Positions 57,792-64,000 of a stretch of 64,000 nt of DNA are shown in pieces. How positions within the stretch are numbered: position 1 is the stretch's first letter; the number at the start of each line of letters is the position of its first letter. Below the pieces are notes generated by a model. That model had not been told where the DNA came from and ran no database searches. It saw only the letters and a list, made by a program, of their open reading frames with translations. This stretch comes from Bacillus sp. AFS037270 (GTDB lineage Bacteria > Bacillota > Bacilli > Bacillales_B > DSM-18226). The position numbers and the translations under genes are program-made. The stretch spans positions 136,632-200,631 of the forward strand of contig NZ_NUNF01000014.1 in assembly GCF_002585305.1 (NCBI RefSeq), in the 5' to 3' direction.

Positions 57792-59543
57792 ATGCTAAGA
57801 TTTCAACAAAAAATGATACTCGCCTTTTTACTTTTTATCTTATTGCCTATTATTATATTGGGATTTGTCTCTTACAAAATATCATCGACCACACTTCAGC
57901 AAAAAATCAGCAGTCAGACGGTTCAAACATTGAAGGCTGTTGACCGAAATGTAATGGCTTCGGTTTCTGAGGTAGATGCATTCTCAGATTATGTCATTTC
58001 ATCAGGTGAGATTCAGTCATATTTAAGTACAAACGATCAAACTTCTATGATTGATTTTTATAATAAGCAGCAGGCGGTCGCAGGAATGATGCTGGGAAAC
58101 TCTCAAATTGCTGATTTTATTTTATATAGAGAAAGCGGGGGAGCTACCCATTTGAGAGATACCCAGATTCCTTCCTTTGAAAAATTTCGATCAAGCCCTT
58201 TTTACCAGCAAGTCCTTAAAGAAAAGGGTAGACCCGTGTGGTTATCCCCTTCAGAAGATCAGGCATTTACACAGGACAACCGATTTTCCTTTACTTTAGG
58301 AAGAGTGGTAAAGGATATCGATACGCTTAATAACTTGGGATATGTCATCTTAGACGTCAACATGAACTTGTTTGACTCGATTTTCAAGGATGTACAAGAA
58401 GGTACAGCCTATGGGATGTTAGTCAATCAAAATGGCAGAATCGTCTATTCATTAAATCGAGAGCTGATTGGCAAACCCTTTACTATTAATCATTTTTCCG
58501 ACATTCAATCAAAGAAAAGCGGATATTTGATTGATAAGTGGAATGGGGAGAAAAGTTTAATTACGTATATGCCTTCGAGCTTCCACACGGGTTCGAGCTC
58601 TTCTTCCCTCATGATGATTTCGATTAAACCATGGAAGGAAATTTCTAACGACATTACTCATATTAGAAATATGACCCTATTAATTGTCGGCTTAGCTTTA
58701 ATCATTGCAGGTCTTTTTAACCTGTTTTATTTAAAACGTATTTCTCTTTTCATTCAAGAGCTATTAAAAGACATGAAGCTAGCCGAAAAAGGAACGCTAA
58801 GCATTCGGATGAGGCGTTATAAAATAAAGGAATTAGAGAACATTGCGATTGGGTTCAATAACATGATTGCACGTATCCAAAGGTTATTAAAAGAAGTGGA
58901 AACGGAACAGGAGCGAAAGCGGGAGGCGCAATTCAAGGTATTGCAGCAGCAAATTAATCCTCACTTCTTATACAATACGCTCGAATCGATTAATGCCCTT
59001 GCATCCTTAAATGGTCAAAAGGATATAAGTAAAATGACGATTAACCTTGGTAAATTATTGCGTATCAGTATCAATGGCGGGTACGAAGTGAAGGTTAAAG
59101 ATGAGATTCGGCATGTGATGAGCTACTTAGAAATTCAAAAGGTCAGATATGATAACCGTTTTTCATATGAAGTGGAGATTGAAAAAGCACTGGAATACCA
59201 GCCTGTCTTAAAACTGATTCTTCAACCGTTAGTGGAGAATATCTTAATCCATGCATTTGATCAGGATCACACAGGTCTAATCAAAATTAGCGGGAAAATT
59301 AGGAATGGACATGGCCAATTTTTCATCGAGGATAATGGCAAGGGGATGGAACATAACGTATTGCTAAAATTAAATCGGTTAGAAGAAGAGCGTCCTAAAC
59401 ATGGGGGACATGGTATTCGCAATGTTCAGGAACGATTAGATCTTTATTACGGTAAAAAATATGGATTAATGATTTGTTCAAGTGAAAATAAAGGTACAAC
59501 GATTAGAATCTCATTCCCAATTCAAGGTGATAAACATGTATAA
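57792..59543 (+). CDS. YesM-type sensor histidine kinase
   Basis: The 583-residue membrane kinase has a first helix (residues 8-28), an extracellular dCache-like sensor (30-290), a second helix (about 295-315), a HAMP domain and the HisKA_7 motif QQQINPHFLYNTLESINAL near residue 384, where the His is phosphorylated. The ATP domain carries LQPLVENILIHAF and DNGKGM near 515. Such kinases sense carbohydrates and act with an AraC-type response regulator, encoded next with an 8-base overlap. Confidence 0.92.
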   Translation: MLRFQQKMILAFLLFILLPIIILGFVSYKISSTTLQQKISSQTVQTLKAVDRNVMASVSEVDAFSDYVISSGEIQSYLSTNDQTSMIDFYNKQQAVAGMMLGNSQIADFILYRESGGATHLRDTQIPSFEKFRSSPFYQQVLKEKGRPVWLSPSEDQAFTQDNRFSFTLGRVVKDIDTLNNLGYVILDVNMNLFDSIFKDVQEGTAYGMLVNQNGRIVYSLNRELIGKPFTINHFSDIQSKKSGYLIDKWNGEKSLITYMPSSFHTGSSSSSLMMISIKPWKEISNDITHIRNMTLLIVGLALIIAGLFNLFYLKRISLFIQELLKDMKLAEKGTLSIRMRRYKIKELENIAIGFNNMIARIQRLLKEVETEQERKREAQFKVLQQQINPHFLYNTLESINALASLNGQKDISKMTINLGKLLRISINGGYEVKVKDEIRHVMSYLEIQKVRYDNRFSYEVEIEKALEYQPVLKLILQPLVENILIHAFDQDHTGLIKISGKIRNGHGQFFIEDNGKGMEHNVLLKLNRLEEERPKHGGHGIRNVQERLDLYYGKKYGLMICSSENKGTTIRISFPIQGDKHV

Positions 59544-60669
59544 AGTATTAATAGCTGATGATGAGCCCTTGATTTTAAAAAACCTGACACAAATTATCGA
59601 TTGGCCGGCACTGAATTGTACCGTTGCCGGTACTGCCCAAAATGGCCATGAGGCAATACAAGTTTTAGAAAAAGAACGGTTCGATCTCGTCTTAACAGAT
59701 ATCTCGATGCCTGGAATGACAGGAATTGATTTATTAAGGCAAATCCAAAAGATACCCTATAAGCCCATCACCCTATTAATTAGTGGATATGATGATTTTG
59801 AGTATGCTAGAGAAGGACTCAAAAATAACGCCTTCGACTATATCCTAAAACCTATCGACTATGATGAATTACAAGAATGCATTGAGCGTGCCATTGCCGA
59901 ATTAAATCAACAAAAACTTAATGAACATGAATATGAAAAGTTCTTCATCTATGAATGGATTACAACAGAAAAAACAGACTTAGAAGTGCCGAATAAATAC
60001 CAGCCTTATATCGCACTAGCTGTGAAATCCTATGAAAAAAACGTAGAGGCCGTCGTTCAACAAATACATGAGAACCTTTATGTGTACAGGATGTCGGATG
60101 AAGAGATCATTATTGTATTAACAGGGCCTGATGATCCGATAAAAGAATTTGCTGCTGATTTAGCCCAGCAAATCATCAATAAGGCTTCACAAAAGTGTGT
60201 TGTTTCCATTGGTGAACACGTTAATTGTTTATATGATGTAAAAAAGTCTGTTACCCATGCGAGGGAACTGCTTAAGTTTGATGCCTTTACAAAAAGTGCC
60301 ATCATTACAGACGAATTGATTAAACAGGAGCACAAACCGAAACAATCGGCAGCGGACTTAATGGATGACGCCATCTCGTATATAAAGAATCATTTTGAGC
60401 AAGATTTAGGAATTGAGCAGGTGGCAGAACAGGTTGGCCTGAGTGTCAGCTATTTTAGCCATCTTTTTAAACAAAGAACAGGGGTTACCTTTCTCGAATA
60501 CTTGACCAATGTAAGAGTTGATTATGCCTGCCTGCTATTGGAGAATCTAGAATTAAAGACATATGAAATTGCTCTAAAAGTGGGCTATACCGATCAACGG
60601 TATTTCAGTCAGGTTTTTAAAAAGAAAATGAAGAAAACACCAAGTGAATATCGAAAAATGGTCAAATAA
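59536..60669 (+). CDS. YesN-type response regulator with AraC DNA-binding domain
   Basis: The 377-residue regulator has a receiver domain (MYKVLIADDEPLILKNL, phospho-acceptor Asp in VLTDISMPG near residue 55, Lys in YILKPIDYDE) and a C-terminal AraC domain with two helix-turn-helix motifs (IEQVAEQVGLSVSYFSHLFK, then YEIALKVGYTDQRYFSQVFKK, residues 290-377). The ATG at 59536 overlaps the kinase stop. It probably activates the following binding protein and permease genes when the sugar is sensed. Confidence 0.92.
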   Translation: MYKVLIADDEPLILKNLTQIIDWPALNCTVAGTAQNGHEAIQVLEKERFDLVLTDISMPGMTGIDLLRQIQKIPYKPITLLISGYDDFEYAREGLKNNAFDYILKPIDYDELQECIERAIAELNQQKLNEHEYEKFFIYEWITTEKTDLEVPNKYQPYIALAVKSYEKNVEAVVQQIHENLYVYRMSDEEIIIVLTGPDDPIKEFAADLAQQIINKASQKCVVSIGEHVNCLYDVKKSVTHARELLKFDAFTKSAIITDELIKQEHKPKQSAADLMDDAISYIKNHFEQDLGIEQVAEQVGLSVSYFSHLFKQRTGVTFLEYLTNVRVDYACLLLENLELKTYEIALKVGYTDQRYFSQVFKKKMKKTPSEYRKMVK

Positions 60670-60699
60670 CCTCTCATATTTTGAGAGGCTTTTTTTTGG
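60668..60699 (+). terminator. Terminator of the two-component operon
   Basis: AACCTCTCA and TGAGAGGCT pair around TATTT and are followed by TTTTTTT. Confidence 0.85.
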
Positions 60700-60741
60700 A
60701 TATAGTAAGAATTTAAACATTGATAAGAGGAATACCACGTT

Positions 60742-60790
60742 TTGAAAGCGGTTCATTTCCATTATTCTTAATACATGAAAACGCTTTATA
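60742..60790. promoter_or_regulatory. Two cre-like sites before the second binding-protein gene
   Basis: TTGAAAGCGGTTCATT (60742) and ATGAAAACGCTTTATA (60775) each miss one fixed cre position. They lie 80 and 47 bases before the start codon. Confidence 0.4.
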
Positions 60791-60821
60791 GCAAAAAAAC
60801 AAGACAGAGGGGGAAATTTAG

Positions 60822-62096
60822 GTGAAAAAGTTTTTAGCACTTAGTATGGCTGTTGTTTTGTTACTTGGAATCTTAAGCGCTTGCGGAAGTAAGGAAAGTT
60901 CTTCGTCAGAGAGCGACGGTGGAGTCGTCAAATTAACCTTATGGCATCCAAAGGGAGACACATCTGATGCCTACAAAGAAATTATTAAGGAATTCAATCA
61001 GAAATATAAAGGGAAAATTGAAGCAGAAATGACCTTTATCCCAAGGGGTAATAAATATGCCTATGAAGATAAGGTTTCTGCTGCAGCAACAAGTAATACA
61101 CTGCCTGATTTAGTGGCAATGGATGGTCCGAATGTCGCGAACTACGCTGATTCCGGAATTATCCAACCAATTGACGGTCTTGTTGAAAATCAAGATGATT
61201 TTGTCAAGTCGATCATTACACAAGGAACTTATAATGGAAAGTTATATACGGTTGGAGCTACTGAATCAACGGTTGCCCTGTTTTATAACAAAAAAATGTT
61301 AGCCGATGCGGGCATTCAACCTCCAACCAAGCTGGAAGATGCCTGGACATGGGATCAATTCTATGAAGCTGCTAAAAAGTTAACGAACAAAAAGAAGGGG
61401 ATTTATGGAGTAAACTGGACACTCGATTACGGTGAATGGATTATTTACTTCTCTGGCCCAACGGTTTGGAGTAATGGCGGCAGCTTTATCGCTAAAGATG
61501 GTTCAAAAGCAGAAGGTTATGTAAATGGTCCAAAAGCAGTGGAGGCATTGAAATATCTCCAAAAGTTTACGAAAGAGGGTCTAGTGAACTTACAGCCTAA
61601 ACCAACTGAATTTGAAGAAGGAAAGGCTGCGATGATGTTAATGGGTTCTTGGGAATGGAGAAAGTTACAAGATTATCCTAATACAGAATGGGGAATCACC
61701 TACTATCCAAAGAGTAACAGTGGCGAGCAAGTATCACCATCAGGCGACTGGAACTGGGGAATCTCCAAGGATACAAAGCATAAGAAAGAAGCTGCAACAC
61801 TTCTAAACTTCATTTTGAATAAAGACAATGTGATTAAACTAGCTAAGGCTGATAATAAACCGGCGGCACGTATGTCTTCATTTGAAGCAATGACCGAATG
61901 GAATGAAGCACCGCTTAACATTCTAAAAGATCAAGTGTTAAAGACAGCTCATCCTAGACCTGTAACTACGGCTTACCCTGTATTGTCAACCAAGTACGGT
62001 CAGGCTGTCCAAAACATCTTCCTAGGCGGAAATGTTAAGGAAGAATTAGATAAGGTAGCGAAAGAAGTCGATAAGGAAATTGGACGAAAAAAATAA
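60822..62096 (+). CDS. Sugar ABC transporter substrate-binding lipoprotein
   Basis: The 424-residue protein begins at GTG (60822) after GAGGGGGAAATTTAG. It has a lipobox (ILSAC near residue 21) and a family 1 solute-binding fold with LTLWHPKGDTSDAYKEIIKE, NTLPDLVAMDGPN near residue 100 and MMLMGSWEWRKLQ near 270. It supplies the two permeases encoded downstream. It is likely the main target of the YesMN-type system upstream. Confidence 0.9.
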   Translation: MKKFLALSMAVVLLLGILSACGSKESSSSESDGGVVKLTLWHPKGDTSDAYKEIIKEFNQKYKGKIEAEMTFIPRGNKYAYEDKVSAAATSNTLPDLVAMDGPNVANYADSGIIQPIDGLVENQDDFVKSIITQGTYNGKLYTVGATESTVALFYNKKMLADAGIQPPTKLEDAWTWDQFYEAAKKLTNKKKGIYGVNWTLDYGEWIIYFSGPTVWSNGGSFIAKDGSKAEGYVNGPKAVEALKYLQKFTKEGLVNLQPKPTEFEEGKAAMMLMGSWEWRKLQDYPNTEWGITYYPKSNSGEQVSPSGDWNWGISKDTKHKKEAATLLNFILNKDNVIKLAKADNKPAARMSSFEAMTEWNEAPLNILKDQVLKTAHPRPVTTAYPVLSTKYGQAVQNIFLGGNVKEELDKVAKEVDKEIGRKK

Positions 62097-62102
62097 AAAC
62101 TA

Positions 62103-62132
62103 GATAAAGGGCAATCAATTGATTGCCTTTTT
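62103..62132 (+). terminator. Hairpin after the binding-protein gene
   Basis: AAAGGGCAATCA and TGATTGCCTTTTTT pair around ATT. Partial read-through to the permeases would give excess binding protein. Confidence 0.7.
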
Positions 62133-62168
62133 TCTGAGATAAGAATAAACGATTTGACTTTGAGAATT

Positions 62169-62300
62169 GTCTAGCTCCAGCGCCTAGCCCCTCGATGGTC
62201 TACAGCCAATCCGTCCAAAAGGTTAAAAAGCAACCTTTCGGCCGGCTCGTCTTATGCTTGTCGGGGCTGACCAAGGCGCTTGCGCTTTTCTTACTACAAC
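62169..62300. repeat. Dispersed Bacillaceae intergenic repeat (CTAGCTCCAGCGCC type)
   Basis: GTCTAGCTCCAGCGCCTAGC at one end and GGGGCTGACCAAGGCGCTTG at the other form a long imperfect hairpin, with an inner AAAGGTT/AACCTTT stem. This sequence type is widespread in intergenic DNA of Bacillus-related genomes. Here it separates the binding-protein and permease genes of one transport system. Confidence 0.8.
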
Positions 62301-62315
62301 AAGGTGGTGTGAAAA

Positions 62316-63239
62316 ATGGAAACAATCGTTAGAAAAGGTGAAAGTCAGGTCAAGTACAAACGTAAAAGTCACATGACGTACGAGCGTCAGCAAAAAGTGC
62401 TAGGAGTGTTGTTTTCTCTTCCCGCTTTAGTATTGTTGTTTACATTTTTGATCTTGCCAGTCGCTCTAGCATTTGTTTATAGCTTTATGAATTACAATAT
62501 GTTAAACCCCGATGAAAAGGTGTTTACTGGTTTAGATAACTATGTAAGACTCTTCAAAGATGCCATCTTTTTCACGGCATTAAAAAATACGTTATATTTT
62601 ACGGCTCTTGTTGTCCCGCTTCAATGTGGGGTTGCCCTTTTTCTAGCCATTCTCGTTAATAAAAAGGTAAAGGTGGCTTCCTTAGGACGGGTATTCTTCT
62701 TCAGTCCGGTTGTCACCTCCATGGTGGTCGTCGCGATTTTATGGACCTTTTTATACAACGTGGATAATGGACTCATCAATCATACCTTGAACTTTTTTGG
62801 AATCAAAAACCAGCCGTTTTTGTTAAGTCCTAACCAGGCGATGAACAGCATTATCTTTATGTCGATCTGGCAGGCTGCCGGATTTCAAATGATGATTTTC
62901 CTCGCGGGGTTAAAGGATGTGCCTGAGGAATTATATGAAGCAGCAGAAATCGACGGGGCCAATGTATGGCAGAAATTTAGAAATGTTACCTTGCCGTCTA
63001 TCCAACATGTCACCGGCTTTGTCTTGATCATCACAACGATTCAAGCGTTTCGCTTATTCATCCAGCCATATGTTATGACTAACGGCGGACCTAGCGATTC
63101 AACTAAAACACTTGTCTTTATGCTTTATGAAAACGGGTTCCAGTTCCGGGATGTTGGTTATTCATCTGCGATTGCCGTTGTCTTTTTCCTAGTGGTTCTT
63201 ATTACATCTATGGTTCTTAAAAAACTATTAAAACAATAA
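62316..63239 (+). CDS. Sugar ABC transporter permease (MalF/UgpA type)
   Basis: The 307-residue protein has six helices with VLFSLPALVLLFTFLILPV near residue 32, the EAA loop LYEAAEIDGANVWQKFRNVTLP near residue 208 and TNGGPSDSTKT near 255. AAGGTGGTG precedes the ATG. Its partner starts 15 bases downstream. No ATPase is in the window. Confidence 0.9.
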   Translation: METIVRKGESQVKYKRKSHMTYERQQKVLGVLFSLPALVLLFTFLILPVALAFVYSFMNYNMLNPDEKVFTGLDNYVRLFKDAIFFTALKNTLYFTALVVPLQCGVALFLAILVNKKVKVASLGRVFFFSPVVTSMVVVAILWTFLYNVDNGLINHTLNFFGIKNQPFLLSPNQAMNSIIFMSIWQAAGFQMMIFLAGLKDVPEELYEAAEIDGANVWQKFRNVTLPSIQHVTGFVLIITTIQAFRLFIQPYVMTNGGPSDSTKTLVFMLYENGFQFRDVGYSSAIAVVFFLVVLITSMVLKKLLKQ

Positions 63240-63254
63240 AGGGGTGGACTACTG

Positions 63255-64000
63255 ATGACAAACCTTACGAAAAAAAGAATGGGGAAAATAGGGATTACGA
63301 TAAGCATCCTTGTACTTGGGTTTTTGTTTATCTCGCCGCTCCTTTGGATGATTATCGCATCGATCAAACCTGAAACCTTAATTTTTAAAGATATGGGCTT
63401 TGAAGCGTTTATTCCTAAACAAATGACGTTTGATAACTATGCAAAAATTCTTTTCTCCGATAATATTAATTTCTTTCATTACATGGGTAATAGTTTATTT
63501 ACAGTTGGTATGATTGTGCTATTTGGTACCATTGTCAATTCAATTTGTGCCTATGCTCTCGTGAAATTGAAGTTCCCTGGCAGTGACTATGTATTACTTA
63601 TCATCATTGCTTTGTATGTCGTTCCGTTTGAGAGTGTCTTAATTCCCCTCTATATTGTCGTCAATAAATTTGGGTGGATTAATCAATATCCGGCACTGAT
63701 TGTTCCGTTTATCGCCAGCGCCTTTAATATCTTTTTGTTCAGGCAGTTTTTCATGGGCTTTCCAAAAGAATTGGAAGAAGCGGCCCAAATTGATGGGGCT
63801 TCCCCATGGCAGACTTTTATTAAGATTGTTGTTCCTAACTCGAAACCCGTCTTTGCGACAGCTGCTATTTTAACCTTTGTCACCCATTGGAGTGACTTTA
63901 TGTGGCCGCTGATTGTGGCAACTGACCAGTCGATTCAGACAGTACAAATAGGGATTCAATATTTGTTCACCGATAACAACATTCAATATGGTCAGATCAT
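63255..64000 (+). CDS. Sugar ABC transporter permease (MalG/UgpE type), cut by window end
   Basis: The reading frame opens at ATG 63255 after AAAGGGGTGG and is still open at the window end (248 codons visible). It has the MalG-type layout with MIIASIKPETLIF, a long second helix, ELEEAAQIDGASPWQTFIKIV near residue 175 and HWSDFMWPLIVA near 215. The missing part should be about 25-30 residues. Confidence 0.9.
   Translation, partial: MTNLTKKRMGKIGITISILVLGFLFISPLLWMIIASIKPETLIFKDMGFEAFIPKQMTFDNYAKILFSDNINFFHYMGNSLFTVGMIVLFGTIVNSICAYALVKLKFPGSDYVLLIIIALYVVPFESVLIPLYIVVNKFGWINQYPALIVPFIASAFNIFLFRQFFMGFPKELEEAAQIDGASPWQTFIKIVVPNSKPVFATAAILTFVTHWSDFMWPLIVATDQSIQTVQIGIQYLFTDNNIQYGQI

Overview
The window looks like chromosome of a spore-forming, low-GC Bacillaceae bacterium, in the Neobacillus/Mesobacillus-like part of Bacillus sensu lato. 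The evidence is tiny YjcZ-type sporulation proteins, a SleL-type spore cortex hydrolase, DUF1659/DUF2922 proteins, GGAGG ribosome binding sites, CcpA cre sites, and a ManR/ManP mannose system with the B. subtilis domain order. The genus is an inference. I saw no rRNA, tRNA, CRISPR array or prophage.

Layout. 1-6.8 kb: a lipoprotein, DUF1659/DUF2922, two YjcZ genes, VanZ, two tiny membrane proteins, glgC and a Nudix hydrolase. 6.8-12.2 kb: mannose use (manA, manR activator, manP PTS permease). 13.2-21.6 kb: a second sugar locus with class II aldolase, D-lyxose isomerase, an ABC importer without its own ATPase, an ADP-dependent phosphofructokinase/glucokinase family enzyme, an RpiR regulator, a PfpI protein and a ROK kinase. 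22-31 kb: LCP protein, a secreted metallophosphoesterase with wall-binding repeats, a second YjcZ cassette, a LOG-family protein, an exported nucleosidase behind a guanine-type riboswitch, and an HxlR regulator. 31-38 kb: NAD(P)H oxidoreductase, atypical SDR, IS4 relic, DUF1593 protein, AlkD-like protein, small P-loop kinase. 38.3-43.4 kb: a polyol/pentose locus (GPH symporter, FGGY kinase, SDR) divergent from a ROK repressor. 44-56 kb: SleL, YitT, Ktr potassium channel, SPFH protein, two glycosidase-like secreted proteins, a candidate small toxic peptide, a 52-bp tandem repeat array and VanZ. 56.5-64 kb: a binding lipoprotein, a YesM/YesN-type two-component system, and a second binding protein with two permeases (the last cut by the window edge).

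The sugar loci appear to be under catabolite control: near-perfect or perfect cre matches precede manR, the ABC importer at 14.9 kb, an orphan small gene at 22.0 kb and the lipoprotein/two-component module at 56.5 kb. The two ABC importers lack an ATPase gene, so a shared MsmX-type ATPase elsewhere is likely.

The intergenic DNA is rich in repeats and broken copies of neighbouring genes. There are about 17 full or half copies of a GGGGACGGTTCTCATGCTTC palindrome. Three copies of a roughly 290-bp non-coding element each carry two AAACAAACGTTTG-type palindromes at fixed spacing. A YjcZ cassette is duplicated, and there are relics of the Nudix, PfpI, VanZ, SnoaL and IS4 transposase genes. The 290-bp element is the best candidate for something undescribed, followed by the family of tiny membrane proteins and the ADP-dependent kinase sugar locus.
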